A program made the position numbers and the translations under genes. A stretch of DNA of 64,000 nt, taken from NCBI RefSeq assembly GCF_003953935.1, contig NZ_RXLQ01000001.1, positions 34,120-98,119 of the forward strand, given 5' to 3'. The notes beneath the pieces were generated by a model that was not told the origin of the DNA, did not search any database, and saw only the letters and a list, made by a program, of their open reading frames with translations. This DNA comes from Massilia atriviolacea (GTDB lineage Bacteria > Pseudomonadota > Gammaproteobacteria > Burkholderiales > Burkholderiaceae_D). Below, piece by piece: positions 41,955-52,293 of this stretch. Each line of letters starts with the position of its first letter. Within the stretch, counting starts at the first letter, position 1.

Positions 41955-44900
41955 CTACATCCTGCGCTCGATGACCTTCTGCATGACGGCCATCAGCGCA
42001 TCCATGTCGTAGGGCTTGTTGAGCACCAGGTCGCCCGGCGCCACGCCCGGGTGGATCTGTCCGGTGGCAAACACCACCGACAAGCCCGGCAACACCGCGC
42101 GCGCTTTCTCGGCCAGCACATTGCCGGGCAGGCCGGGCAGGCCGACATCGGTAATCATCACGTCGAAGCCGGTGCGTGCCACGGCGTCCAGCGCCGCCTG
42201 GGCATCGCTGGCGTATTCCACCGCATGGCCCATCAGCTTGAGCATCTCGTAGGTGATCTCGCCGACCGCCGCTTCATCCTCGACCAGCAGCACCTTCAGC
42301 CGCGACGGCGCCGCCGGGCTTGGCGCAGCCAGCTGCTCGGGCAAGCCGACCAGTTTCTGCTTCTGGTTGGCCAGCACGTGGCGGATCTTCTTGGCCAGCG
42401 CTTCGCGCGTGTACGGTTTGCCCAGCAGCTCGACCCCGGCATCGACCCGGCCGCCGTGCACGATGGCGTTTTCGGTATAGCCGGAGGTAAACAGCACCGC
42501 CAGCTGCGGCAGGCGTTCGCGCGCCTTGCGCGCCAGTTCCGGGCTGCGCAGCGGCCCCGGCATGACCACATCGGTAAACAACAGGTCGACCTGCACGCCG
42601 CTGTCGATCACGGTCAGCGCGCTGGCGGCATCGCCGGCCTTGAGCACGCGGTAGCCGAGGTCGCTCAGCATTTCCACCACGGTCGCGCGCACCTGCTCGT
42701 CGTCTTCCGCCACCAGGATGGTTTCGGTGCCGCCGACGAACGCGGTGTCCACCGGCCGCGCCTGGGCATCCTCCGCTTCCAGCGAGCGCGGCAGGTAGAT
42801 GCGGACCGTGGTGCCGTGTCCTTCTTCGCTGTAGATCTTGACGTGGCCGCCGGACTGCTTGACGAAGCCGTACACCATCGACAAGCCCAGCCCGGTTCCC
42901 TTGCCCTCCGGCTTGGTCGAGAAGAAGGGCTCGAAGGCATGCGCCAGCACCTCGGGCGTCATGCCCTTGCCGGTGTCGCTCACGGCCAGCATCACGTATT
43001 GGCCGGCTTCCACCTCCGGGTGACAGCTGGCGTACATGTCGTCGAGCAGGGCGTTGCCGACTTCGATCGTCAGGCGGCCGCTGCCTTCCATGGCGTCGCG
43101 CGCATTGATGGCCAGGTTGAGCAGCGCGTTTTCGAGCTGGGCCGTGTCGACCAGGGTGTTCCACAAGCCGCCCGAAATCACGGTCTCGATATCGATCGCT
43201 TCGCCCAGGCTGCGCCGCAGCATGTCTTCCATGCCGGTCACGAAGCGGCCGATCCTGACCACCTTCGGTTCCAGCGCCTGGCGCCGTCCGAAGGCGAGCA
43301 GGTAGCTGGCCAGCTTGGCGCCGCGCCCGACCCCGGCCATGGCGTTGTCGACGCGCTGGGCGGCGCGCGGGTTGCCTTGCACGTCTTTCGACAGCAATTG
43401 CAGGTTGCCCGAGATAACCTGCAGCAGGTTATTGAAATCGTGCGCCACGCCGCCGGTCAGCTTGCCGATGGTTTCCATCTTCTGGGCTTGCTGCAAGGCC
43501 AGTTCGGTCTGGCGCATGGCTTCGGCGGCCTGCCGTTCGCTGGTGATGTCGCGTCCGACGGCGTGGATGAATTCATCGTCGGGCGCCGCGCTCCAGGACA
43601 GCGTGCTGTAGCCGCCGTCGTGCCGGCGGTAGCGGTTTTCGAAGCGGAAGGTGGTCGCGCCCGTGCCCAGCGAGGCGACCTGTTCCAGGGTGGCGGCGCG
43701 GTCGTCCGGGTGAACCAGTTCCATGAACGATTGTCCCACCACCGTGTCGGCATCCCAGCCCAGGGTCCAGCTGAAGGCCGGATTGACGGCGACAATGCCG
43801 GCATTGAAGTCCGCCACCAGCATGATGTCGTTCGACAGGCGCCACATGCGGTCGCGCTCGGCCGTGCGGGCATTGACCTGCTCGGCCAGCGTGCTGTTGA
43901 GGCGTTCGAGGGCCAGCGCGCTGCTCTTGTGGTCGTCGATGTCGGTGTTGGTGCCGATCCAGCTGATCAGCTCACCGCTGTCGCTGAAGATCGGCAGCGC
44001 GCGCGACAGGTGCCAGCGGTAGGCGCCGTCCGCGCGGCGGATGCGAAATTGCGTCTCGTACACGGCGCGCTCGGCGATGGCCTTGCTCCACAGCGCGGCG
44101 GCGCCGGCCAGGTCGTGCTCGTAGACGATGGCGGTCCAGGCGTCGCCGTCCAGGCTGCCCGGCGCGGCGCCGCTGTAGGCGTACACGCGCTCGTTGAACC
44201 AGTCGAGGTAGCCGTCGGCGCGCGCCGACCAGACATGGTTGGGCATGGCCTGGGCCCAGACCCGGAACTTGCGCTCGTTGGCGCGCGTCATCCGTTCGGC
44301 ATGCACGCGTTCGGTCACGTCGACGCCCTGCACGAACACGCCCCAGATCGCGCCATCGTCGTCGCGCACCGGCTGGTACACGAAGTCGAGGAAGGCCTGG
44401 CGCGCCGGCGCGGCGGCGGTGGCGGAAATCGCGAACGCCACTTCATTGCCGCGAAACGCTTCGCCGCTGGCAAACATGCGGTCGAGGTGCGCGATAAAGC
44501 CCTGTTCCGCCGCTTCCGGCAGGACGTCGCGCACGGTGCGGCCGATCACAGCGCGGTTGCCGACCAGGTCCAGATAGGCTTTGTTGGCCAGCACGAATTC
44601 GTGCTGGGGCCCGGCCAGCAGGGCCATGAAGCCGGGCGCCTGTTCGAACATGCTGTGCAGGCGGCCCATTTCGCCGCGCGCGTGGCGTTCGGCGCGCACC
44701 TTGGCGGTGGTGTCGATGACGATCGCGATGCCGCCGCCGACCCGGCCGTCGTCGTCCAGCACCGGCGAATAGTCGAGGTTGAGCCAGAACTGTTCGAGCG
44801 CGCCGTTACGGGTCCAGCTCAGCTCCTGGTCGCGGTAGGTCAGGGTGCCGCCGCCCAGCACCACCTTCAGCACATGGCGGTTGAACTCGGCCAGGTCGGG

Positions 44901-45182
44901 AAAACTCTCGAGCGCGCCCTTGCCCAGGATGGCGGGATGGTTGGCGCCGGCAAACACGGCATACGCGGCGTTATACAGCAGCACGCCTTGCGGCCCCCAC
45001 AAGAGCGTCATCGCCACCGGCGAGCGCAGGACCAGGGCGACGCTGGTCTTGAGCGCTTGCGGCCAGGCCGCGATCGGTCCCAGCGGGGTCGATGCCCAGT
45101 CGACGGCGGCGTAGACGGCGCCCATGTCGCCCCCATCCGAGAGAAAGGCGGGAAGCGGGGCGAGGGCCGGGGATAAGGTCAT
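41955..45182 (-). CDS. Multi-PAS hybrid histidine kinase with two receivers
   Basis: A 1075-residue cytoplasmic sensor. Four PAS regions (about 60-165, 180-300, 310-425, 445-560) precede a HisKA domain ([20 protein letters not shown]) and ATPase domain ([32 protein letters not shown]). Two receiver domains follow, with aspartates in TDVVMPGP and [10 protein letters not shown] and KPY lysines in each. There is no membrane helix. The separate response regulator at 45410-45826 lies just upstream on the same strand and may be a partner. Confidence 0.9.
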   Translation of the reverse strand: MTLSPALAPLPAFLSDGGDMGAVYAAVDWASTPLGPIAAWPQALKTSVALVLRSPVAMTLLWGPQGVLLYNAAYAVFAGANHPAILGKGALESFPDLAEFNRHVLKVVLGGGTLTYRDQELSWTRNGALEQFWLNLDYSPVLDDDGRVGGGIAIVIDTTAKVRAERHARGEMGRLHSMFEQAPGFMALLAGPQHEFVLANKAYLDLVGNRAVIGRTVRDVLPEAAEQGFIAHLDRMFASGEAFRGNEVAFAISATAAAPARQAFLDFVYQPVRDDDGAIWGVFVQGVDVTERVHAERMTRANERKFRVWAQAMPNHVWSARADGYLDWFNERVYAYSGAAPGSLDGDAWTAIVYEHDLAGAAALWSKAIAERAVYETQFRIRRADGAYRWHLSRALPIFSDSGELISWIGTNTDIDDHKSSALALERLNSTLAEQVNARTAERDRMWRLSNDIMLVADFNAGIVAVNPAFSWTLGWDADTVVGQSFMELVHPDDRAATLEQVASLGTGATTFRFENRYRRHDGGYSTLSWSAAPDDEFIHAVGRDITSERQAAEAMRQTELALQQAQKMETIGKLTGGVAHDFNNLLQVISGNLQLLSKDVQGNPRAAQRVDNAMAGVGRGAKLASYLLAFGRRQALEPKVVRIGRFVTGMEDMLRRSLGEAIDIETVISGGLWNTLVDTAQLENALLNLAINARDAMEGSGRLTIEVGNALLDDMYASCHPEVEAGQYVMLAVSDTGKGMTPEVLAHAFEPFFSTKPEGKGTGLGLSMVYGFVKQSGGHVKIYSEEGHGTTVRIYLPRSLEAEDAQARPVDTAFVGGTETILVAEDDEQVRATVVEMLSDLGYRVLKAGDAASALTVIDSGVQVDLLFTDVVMPGPLRSPELARKARERLPQLAVLFTSGYTENAIVHGGRVDAGVELLGKPYTREALAKKIRHVLANQKQKLVGLPEQLAAPSPAAPSRLKVLLVEDEAAVGEITYEMLKLMGHAVEYASDAQAALDAVARTGFDVMITDVGLPGLPGNVLAEKARAVLPGLSVVFATGQIHPGVAPGDLVLNKPYDMDALMAVMQKVIERRM

Positions 45183-45409
45183 GAAAGCGGTGGAAGGTGA
45201 AACGGCGGCGCACGCCGGGATGGCGCAAATTATACCTATAGCAATGATCGTTGACGCTGAAACATTTCCAAGCGTGCTAGCCTGCCTGTGTCATCGCATC
45301 CGCTTGCGCACGGGTGTTGTATTTTGGTCTTTCGGAACGGCCGCCATGCGCGCGCGCCAGCGCAGCGCGGTGGGCGCTGGCGCTGCGGCCGGCGGCGGGT
45401 GCGCCCGGG

Positions 45410-45826
45410 TTACGGCATGCGGTCGATCAAGTCCTTGATCGAGCCCGGATTGACCGGCTTGACGAAATAATGGTCGAAACCGGCGCCCAGCGAGCGCTGC
45501 TTGTCGTAGGCCTGGCCGTAGCCGGTCAGGGCGATCAGGACCGCGCCCGAGGTGTCGGGCAGGCGCCGCAGGTTTTCCGCCAGCACGTTGCCGTTCATGC
45601 CAGGCAGGCCGATGTCGAGCACGCAGACCTGCGGGCGCAGTTCGCGCGCCAGGTTGAGCGCCTTGTACGGGTCGGTGGCGATGGTCACTTCGTAGCCGGA
45701 CAGTTGCAGATAGGTGCCGAGCGTGTCGGCGGCGTCGGCGTTGTCGTCGACGATCAGGATGTGCGGGCGGTCGGATGCCGACGGCGTCGGGCTTGTGGCG
45801 AGGGTTTGTGGCTGCACTGTGTACAC
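45410..45826 (-). CDS. Single-domain response regulator
   Basis: A 138-residue CheY-like receiver with the acidic pair (LIVDDNADA), aspartate in CVLDIGLPGMNG and lysine in FVKPVNPG. It has no output domain. It is encoded upstream of the hybrid kinase, probably in one transcript, and may act as a phosphotransfer partner or scaffold. Confidence 0.88.
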   Translation of the reverse strand: MYTVQPQTLATSPTPSASDRPHILIVDDNADAADTLGTYLQLSGYEVTIATDPYKALNLARELRPQVCVLDIGLPGMNGNVLAENLRRLPDTSGAVLIALTGYGQAYDKQRSLGAGFDHYFVKPVNPGSIKDLIDRMP

Positions 45827-46069
45827 CTTTAGTCTTCGGTTTGATCACGAATCGGTCCGGCAGGGCGGTGCTTGCACGGTTCCGTTAGTCTTCCTATGTC
45901 ATCGGCGACCCCGCCGCGCGGCGCGTCCTGCTTGCCCGGCATACAGCGGGGGACCTCAACAATGTAGTTATGTTAAACATTTTTACAAAATAGTCGCGTT
46001 CGCTTGCACAACTATGTTAAGGCCGGCAATGCCGGTGTGGGGGAACGCTTGGCGTCCGGGCAAGGTAGA

Positions 46070-47767
46070 ATGAGCCGTCCCCGACCAGCCACTGCCCCGA
46101 TGCGCTTCTCCCTTAACCCAGCCACGCTCAAGTTCCGCCTGACCGTGCTGGTCATCGGACTGGTGCTGCTGGCCACCAGCGTGCTGACCTTCGTCGCGCT
46201 GCACCTGGCCGAGCGCCAGATGCGCGATGTGATCGGTTCGCAACAGGTAGCGCTGCTGTCGAGCGCGGCCGCCTACATCGATGCCGACCTGGAGGCGCGC
46301 CAGATCCTGCTCAAGACCCTGCGCGAGGAACTCGGCCGTACCGACGGCAGGCCGAGCGGCGGGCTGCAAACCTTCCTGGAAGCGCACGCCGGCTTGCGCG
46401 ACGAGTTCTTCAATGTGCTGGTGCTCGACGGTACCGGCACCATGCTGGCCAACCTGAACGACCGCCGCAACAACGACAAGATGAACTTCGGCAAGCGCGC
46501 CTACTTCACCGACACCCTCGCCGCGCAAGAGGGCGTGATTTCGCGCCCATTCAAGAGCGTGCTGTCGGGCAAGCCGGTGGTCCTGATCACGGAACCGCTG
46601 TACGACGCCAACGGCAAGCTGATCTACATGCTGGGCGGCGCCATCGACCTCCAGCGGCCGCGCTTTTTCGGCCAGCTGGCCTCGCTCGGCTCGGGTGCGA
46701 GCGGCTATCTGTTCATGGTCACCAGCGACGGCACGGTGATCCACCACCCCGACAAGGAGCGCATCCTGCGCCGCGTGCAGGACGAGGCCGGCGGGGTCAT
46801 CCCGACCACCCAGGCGGCGCTCGACGGTTTCGAGGGCTGGGTCGAAGGCCCCACCAAGAGCGGCGTGCGGGCCCTGATCAGCTACAAGCGCCTGCGCAAG
46901 ACCGACTGGATCCTGGGCGCCGTGTACCCGGTCGAGGAAGCGTTCACGCCGCTGATCCGGATGCGCCCGAGCGCGCTGCTGGCCTCGGTCGCGGTGGCGG
47001 CGCTGGCGGGCCTGGCCGGCTGGCTGGCCATCTTGCGGCTGCTGCGTCCGCTGGGCGCGCTGCGCCGCCATGTGGCAAGGATTGCCGACGGCAGCGCCGA
47101 TATCGCGGTCTTCAACGTGCCCCGGCGCGACGAATTCGGCGAGCTCAGCCGCGCATTCTTCACGCTCTCGCAGCACCGGCGCGAGGCCGAAGTCAAGCTC
47201 GAAGCCCAGGCCCGCACCGACATCCTGACCGGCATCGACAACCGCCGCATGTTCGAGGAAACCTTCGCCGCCGCGCTGGCCCGCGCCGCGCGCGCCGACA
47301 GCGTGGTGGCGCTGGCCTACCTCGACATCGACCATTTCAAGGCCATCAACGATACCTACGGCCACAAGGCGGGCGACCAGGTGCTGGTCGAGTTCGCCAA
47401 GCGCCTGCGCGCGGCGGTGCGCTCGACCGACAGCGTGGCGCGCCTGGCCGGCGACGAATTCGTGGCCATCTTCGAAGGCGTGCGCGACGATGCCGAACCG
47501 GCTATCCTGGCCGGCAAGATCCTCGACATGGCGCGCATCCCCTTCGCGGCCGCCGGGCAGCAGTTGCAGGTGACGACCAGCGTCGGCATCGCCATCGGCG
47601 GCGGCGCGGCCAGCATGGAGGATTACCTGGCCCTGTCGGACGAAGCCCTGTACGCGGCCAAGCAGGCCGGGCGCAACCGCTTCGCCATCCGCCGCCTCGG
47701 CAGCGCGCCGGCGCAGGCCGATGCGGCGCGTGCACGCCAGCCGCTTGCCGCCGCCGATAATACTTGA
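46070..47767 (+). CDS. Diguanylate cyclase with periplasmic sensor
   Basis: A 565-residue protein: membrane helix (LTVLVIGLVLLATSVLTFVA), a dCACHE-like periplasmic region (about 55-290), a second helix, HAMP (LRPLGALRRHVARIADGSAD) and a GGDEF domain. The signature reads LAGDEFVAIF, that is AGDEF, a substitution often compatible with activity. An RxxD inhibitory site was not clear. The start at 46070 follows AAGGTAGA; ATG 46100 is an alternative. Confidence 0.88.
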   Translation: MSRPRPATAPMRFSLNPATLKFRLTVLVIGLVLLATSVLTFVALHLAERQMRDVIGSQQVALLSSAAAYIDADLEARQILLKTLREELGRTDGRPSGGLQTFLEAHAGLRDEFFNVLVLDGTGTMLANLNDRRNNDKMNFGKRAYFTDTLAAQEGVISRPFKSVLSGKPVVLITEPLYDANGKLIYMLGGAIDLQRPRFFGQLASLGSGASGYLFMVTSDGTVIHHPDKERILRRVQDEAGGVIPTTQAALDGFEGWVEGPTKSGVRALISYKRLRKTDWILGAVYPVEEAFTPLIRMRPSALLASVAVAALAGLAGWLAILRLLRPLGALRRHVARIADGSADIAVFNVPRRDEFGELSRAFFTLSQHRREAEVKLEAQARTDILTGIDNRRMFEETFAAALARAARADSVVALAYLDIDHFKAINDTYGHKAGDQVLVEFAKRLRAAVRSTDSVARLAGDEFVAIFEGVRDDAEPAILAGKILDMARIPFAAAGQQLQVTTSVGIAIGGGAASMEDYLALSDEALYAAKQAGRNRFAIRRLGSAPAQADAARARQPLAAADNT

Positions 47768-47825
47768 TTGCAAGTAACTCCAGCGTTAAGCTTTGCGTAC
47801 AAGCACAAACTTGAAGGAATTTTTC

Positions 47826-48452
47826 ATGAGTACACCATGCGACGGTTGCCCGGAATGCGCTCCCCTGCGCGCCAGGCTGGCTGAAAAAGAGCAGGAAATC
47901 CTGGAGCTGACCGAGTCGCTGACGCGCCACGACACCCTGACCGGCGTGCTGAACCGGCGCGCGCTGACCGAGCTGGTGGCCGAAGAACTGCAGCGTTCCT
48001 CGCGCACCGGGCAGCCGTTCTGCTTCGCCATGATCGGCATCGACCACCTGAAGGAAGTCAACCAGCAGTTCGGGCACGATACCGGCGACGCCGTCCTGCA
48101 GGCGGTGAGCCGCTCGGCCACCGAGCTGTTGCGCACCCTGGACCGTTTCGGCCGCATCGAAAGCGACGAATTCGGCATCATCCTGCCGGCCACCTGGCTG
48201 CACCAGGGCGTGCTGGCGATGAACCGCCTCAACGCCAAGGTTGCCGCCTTCGCCTGGGACGGCCTCACGCCGGGCCGCAGCGTGACCTTCTCGACCGGCC
48301 TGACCACCAACGCCCCGGCCGAGACCGCCGAAATGATGATCCAGCGCGCCGAAAAAGCCATGGCCGAAGCCAAGCGGGAAGGGCGCAACCGGATCGTCCA
48401 GATCGAACAGGAATTGCCTGCCGGCCTGTTCGCCGCAATGGACGATATGTAA
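47826..48452 (+). CDS. GGDEF-domain protein with degenerate signature
   Basis: A 208-residue soluble protein: a CxxC-containing N-terminus (CDGCPECAPLRARL), a short coiled coil (LAEKEQEILELTESLTRHDTL) and a GGDEF fold. The signature is ESDEF in RIESDEFGII, which lacks the two glycines, so c-di-GMP synthesis is unlikely and binding or regulation is more probable. It lies 58 bases after the diguanylate cyclase and follows GAAGGAA. Confidence 0.8.
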   Translation: MSTPCDGCPECAPLRARLAEKEQEILELTESLTRHDTLTGVLNRRALTELVAEELQRSSRTGQPFCFAMIGIDHLKEVNQQFGHDTGDAVLQAVSRSATELLRTLDRFGRIESDEFGIILPATWLHQGVLAMNRLNAKVAAFAWDGLTPGRSVTFSTGLTTNAPAETAEMMIQRAEKAMAEAKREGRNRIVQIEQELPAGLFAAMDDM

Positions 48453-48461
48453 ATACGCCGT

Positions 48462-49274
48462 CTATTGCTTTTTCTGCAAGCCGCTCAGCTTGCTTTCCAG
48501 CGAGGCGGCCGAGACCGCGCCCAGGTGCGAATTGGCGAGCCGGCCGCCGGCGTCGTAGAACAGGGTGGTCGGCAACGCGCTCGAACCCACCTCGCGCCCC
48601 ATGGCCGAGCGGGTATCGAGCAGCACATTCTCCAGCGCCAGTCGATTGCCATTCAGGTAAGCCGTCACGGTCTGGCCATCTTCCCCCTGGTTGACGAACA
48701 CGAACAGCACATCGCGCCGGCGTTGCTGCGCGCTCGACAGCACCGGCATCTCCGCGCGGCAGGGAGGGCACCAGCTGGCCCACAGGTTCAGCACCACCGG
48801 CCGTCCCTGCGCCAGCGCGGCGAGATCGACCGGCGCGCCGGCCGGCGTGACCAGCGCCACCGCCGGCAACGGCTTGCGCTCGCTCAGGTTCAGCAGCAGC
48901 GGCGCGCCCGAAGTGAACCAGGCCAGCGCCCCGGCCAGCACGCCGGCCGCCAGCGGATTGCGCAGGCGCGGCGTCTGCACCATGCGCCAGGCGCCGAAGG
49001 CCAGCCCGGCCAGCACCACCGCCCACGGCGTAAAGCCGCCGTCGCGGATATCGACGATCGACAGCGGCGCGGCGCGGTACTGCGCGAACCAGGTGGCCAC
49101 GAACACGATCCGGCCGGCCACCAGGCCGACCAGCAGCATGTCCAGCAAGACCTTGCCGGTCCGGACCTTCTGATGGCGCCCAACCCAATTTCCGACACCG
49201 CATGCTATAAGTAGCGATATCACGAGCAACAAGTGCGCCGTCTGGAAGCTGAAGGGCCCGAGACTGACGTTCAT
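48462..49274 (-). CDS. TlpA-like thioredoxin fused to membrane domain
   Basis: A 270-residue protein. The first 120 residues hold several membrane helices resembling a prolipoprotein diacylglyceryl transferase-like fold (HLLLVISLLIACGVGNWVGR, VLLDMLLVGLVAGRIVFVA). A periplasmic thioredoxin domain follows with LWASWCPPCRAEMPVL (CPPC active site) and the cis-proline ALPTTLFYD. A role in periplasmic disulfide chemistry is likely. The two-module layout is known from other proteobacteria. Confidence 0.75.
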   Translation of the reverse strand: MNVSLGPFSFQTAHLLLVISLLIACGVGNWVGRHQKVRTGKVLLDMLLVGLVAGRIVFVATWFAQYRAAPLSIVDIRDGGFTPWAVVLAGLAFGAWRMVQTPRLRNPLAAGVLAGALAWFTSGAPLLLNLSERKPLPAVALVTPAGAPVDLAALAQGRPVVLNLWASWCPPCRAEMPVLSSAQQRRRDVLFVFVNQGEDGQTVTAYLNGNRLALENVLLDTRSAMGREVGSSALPTTLFYDAGGRLANSHLGAVSAASLESKLSGLQKKQ

Positions 49275-49371
49275 GGCGATGTTCTTTTCATGGAGCGGGT
49301 CCGGTTAGGCAAACTTCGCTATTATCGCGCACACGGATGAGACCTGGATTAACCCGGTCCGGGAGCCCACC

Positions 49372-50904
49372 ATGAAGCTATTCGCAATCGGTTCGACCCT
49401 GGCGGCACTGCTGCTGGCGGCGGCCACCCTGCAGGGCTGCGCCGGGCTGCCGGCGCTCGACGGGCGCACGGCCAGCCATGCCATCGCGGCGACGTCGGCC
49501 ACGCGCCTCGGTACCGCGCTGGCGCCCCTGAACGCGGCCCGTCCCGGCATGTCGGGCCTGTACTCGCTGGCCAACGGGCGCGACGCCTTTGCCGCGCGCG
49601 CCATGCTGGCCAACGCCGCCGAGCGCACCCTCGACATCCAGTACTACATCTGGCGCAGGGACACCACCGGCGTCCTGCTGTTCAACGCCGTGCGCGCGGC
49701 GGCGCAGCGCGGCGTGCGGGTGCGCCTCCTGCTCGACGATAACAACACGCCCGGCCTCGACCCCGTCCTCGCCGCGCTCGACGCCGAGCCCAATATCGAA
49801 GTACGCCTGTTCAATCCCTTCGTGCTGCGCGCGCACCGCGCGCTGGGCTACCTGAGCGATTTTTCGCGCCTGAACCGGCGCATGCACAACAAATCCTTCA
49901 CCGCCGATAACGCCGCCACCATCATCGGCGGGCGCAATATCGGCGACGAGTATTTCGGCGCTGCCGGCAGCCTGCTGTTCATCGATCTCGACGTGATGGC
50001 GGTCGGTCCGGTGGTGGACGCCGTCTCGCGCGACTTCGACCGCTACTGGAACAGCCGCTCGGCCTATCCGGTCGGACTGCTGGTGCCGCCGGCCGGGCGC
50101 GCCGATCCGCTCGAAGCGCAGAGCGCCGAGGCGCTCGACTACGTGGCGGCGGTGCGCACCTCGCCCTTCGTGGAACAGCTGGTCGGGCGTACCTTGCCCT
50201 TCGAGTGGGCCGAAACAAGGCTGGTGAGCGACGATCCGGGCAAGGTGCTCGGCACCGAGGCGCCCGACACCAGGGTCGCCTACCAGCTGCGGCAGTTATT
50301 GGGCGAGCCGGCGCAGACGGTGGACCTGGTCTCGCCGTACTTTGTCCCCGGTAAAACCTGGGCCGCCAATTTTGCGGCGATGGCCGCGCGCGGCGTGGAC
50401 GTGCACATTTTGACCAATTCGCTGGAAGCGACCGACGTGGCGGCCGTCCACGCCGGCTACGCCAAATGGCGCAAGAGCCTGCTGGAGGCGGGGGTGACCT
50501 TGTACGAACTGCACCGGGGCGTGGGCGGCGAGCGGGCGCCCCCGGGAGCGAAGGGCGGCAAACTGGGGAGCTCCGCATCGAGCCTGCACGCGAAGACGTT
50601 TTCGGTGGACCGCCAGCGCGTCTTCATCGGGTCCTTCAACTTCGACCCGCGCTCGGCCGACCTGAATACCGAGATGGGCTTCGTGATCGAGAGCCCGGCC
50701 ATGGCCGCGCGCATGGCCAGGGCGCTGCGCGAACAGGTGCCGGCGCGCGCCTACCGGGTGCACCTGGGGCCCGACGGCGCCCTGTACTGGACCGAGCGGG
50801 TGGGCGAGACCGAGATCCGGCACGATACCGAACCCGGCACCGGTTTCTGGAAGCGCGCGGCAGTGGGCTTGCTGTCGCTGCTGCCGATCGACTGGCTGCT
50901 TTAA
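49372..50904 (+). CDS. Phospholipase-D-superfamily lipoprotein, cardiolipin-synthase-like
   Basis: A 510-residue lipoprotein (lipobox TLQGC). Two HKD motifs are present: HNKSFTADNAATIIGGRNIGD and HAKTFSVDRQRVFIGSFNFD, as in ClsC/YmdC-type phosphatidyltransferases. It probably makes or remodels phospholipids at the membrane. No ymdB partner is adjacent. GGGAGCCCACC precedes the ATG. It is convergent with the DUF819 gene. Confidence 0.85.
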   Translation: MKLFAIGSTLAALLLAAATLQGCAGLPALDGRTASHAIAATSATRLGTALAPLNAARPGMSGLYSLANGRDAFAARAMLANAAERTLDIQYYIWRRDTTGVLLFNAVRAAAQRGVRVRLLLDDNNTPGLDPVLAALDAEPNIEVRLFNPFVLRAHRALGYLSDFSRLNRRMHNKSFTADNAATIIGGRNIGDEYFGAAGSLLFIDLDVMAVGPVVDAVSRDFDRYWNSRSAYPVGLLVPPAGRADPLEAQSAEALDYVAAVRTSPFVEQLVGRTLPFEWAETRLVSDDPGKVLGTEAPDTRVAYQLRQLLGEPAQTVDLVSPYFVPGKTWAANFAAMAARGVDVHILTNSLEATDVAAVHAGYAKWRKSLLEAGVTLYELHRGVGGERAPPGAKGGKLGSSASSLHAKTFSVDRQRVFIGSFNFDPRSADLNTEMGFVIESPAMAARMARALREQVPARAYRVHLGPDGALYWTERVGETEIRHDTEPGTGFWKRAAVGLLSLLPIDWLL

Positions 50905-50905
50905 G

Positions 50906-52156
50906 CTAGCCGGCGGCGAGCGCGCGCAGGGCGATGCCGGTCAGGTAAGCGCCGTAGGTCCCCAGCGCATAGCCGAGCACCGCGAGCAGCACGCCGACCG
51001 GCGCCAGGGCCGGGTGGAAGGCGCTGGCCACCACCGGCGCCGATGCCGCGGCCCCGATGTTGGCTTGCGAACCGACCGCCATCATGAACAGCGGCGCCTT
51101 GATCAGTTTGGCCATCAGGATCATCAAGCCGCCGTGGAAGAAGATCCAGATCAGGCCCAGCAGGAACAACCAGGGCCGCTCGAGCAGGGCGGCCAGGTTC
51201 ATCTGCATGCCGATCGTGGCGACCAGCACGTACAGCATCACCGAGCCGATGCGCGAGGCGCCGGCGCCTTCGTAGGTGCGGGCTTTCGTGAAGCTGAGCA
51301 GCAGGCCGATGGTGGTGGCGATCACCACGATCCAGAAAAAGCCGGAGGTCAGGCTGTAGTCCTGCAGGCGCCATTCGGCGGGCAGGGTCCCGATCCAGCT
51401 GACCAGCAGTTGCGACAGAAAATGGGACAGCCCGGTCGCGCCGAAGCCGATCGCGAGAATCACCATGATGTCGGTCAGGCTCGGGATGCGCGCGTGCTGC
51501 GCCTGGTACAGCTCGATGCTGTCGCGCAGGCGGTTGAGCGCCGTCAGGTCGGCGCCGGTCCAGCGGTCGAATACGGCGGCGCGGCTGGCCAGGAACAGCA
51601 GGATCGCGGTCCACAGGTTACCGACCAGCACATCGACCGCGACGAACTGGCCGAACATGGTCGCGTCGACATTGAACACTTCGCGCATGGCGGCCTGGTT
51701 GGCGCCGCCGCCGATCCAGGCGCCGGCCACGGTGGTCATGCCGCGCCAGGTGTCGCCGGCCACGGTCTCGGGGTGGATCAGGCGCATTGCCTCGAACGAG
51801 ACGATGGCGCCCAGCATGACGCCGGCGGTGCCGGTCAGGAACATGATCACCGCCTTCGGTCCCAGCCGGACGATGGCCTTGAAGTCGATCGCCACGCACA
51901 GCAGCACGAGGGAACTGGGCAGCAGGTAATCGCGCGCCATCGGATACAGCTTCGAGGTGGCGCCATCGATCACGCCAAGGGTGTTCAGCAGCGACGGGAT
52001 CAGGTAGCACAGCAGCAGGGCCGGCACGTAGCTGTAGAACTTTTTCCAGAAACCGTCCTGGCGGGCGGCGGTCCACATCACGGTGCCGAGGATGATAGCG
52101 AGCATGCCGAAGATGACGGCATCGTTGGTGATCATGGGAACAGAGGCAGGGGGCAT
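50906..52156 (-). CDS. DUF819-family membrane protein
   Basis: A 416-residue polytopic protein of the DUF819 (YjcL-like) family, with about 11 hydrophobic helices and AGAWIGGGANQAAM and GSQANIGAAASAPVVASAF motifs. Transport is likely but no substrate is known. GGAG precedes the ATG at 52156; the ATG at 52135 lacks one. It lies 137 bases after dsbD on the same strand and could be the last gene of that operon or separate. Confidence 0.8.
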   Translation of the reverse strand: MPPASVPMITNDAVIFGMLAIILGTVMWTAARQDGFWKKFYSYVPALLLCYLIPSLLNTLGVIDGATSKLYPMARDYLLPSSLVLLCVAIDFKAIVRLGPKAVIMFLTGTAGVMLGAIVSFEAMRLIHPETVAGDTWRGMTTVAGAWIGGGANQAAMREVFNVDATMFGQFVAVDVLVGNLWTAILLFLASRAAVFDRWTGADLTALNRLRDSIELYQAQHARIPSLTDIMVILAIGFGATGLSHFLSQLLVSWIGTLPAEWRLQDYSLTSGFFWIVVIATTIGLLLSFTKARTYEGAGASRIGSVMLYVLVATIGMQMNLAALLERPWLFLLGLIWIFFHGGLMILMAKLIKAPLFMMAVGSQANIGAAASAPVVASAFHPALAPVGVLLAVLGYALGTYGAYLTGIALRALAAG

Positions 52157-52293
52157 GCGGGCTCCAGGGTATTGACACGGCGACCGCTGCCGGACTGGCT
52201 TCACAGTCCGGGGATCGATAACCGGCGAGTATCGCCCGGCCCGGCGGCAGCGTCAACCGGGCCAAGATCGCCCTGGCTTCCGCTGCGCCGCGC

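Noticed and set aside
42051..45176. A 1041-codon frame opposite the hybrid kinase
   Set aside because: Antisense shadow; the minus-strand protein has clear PAS, kinase and receiver motifs.
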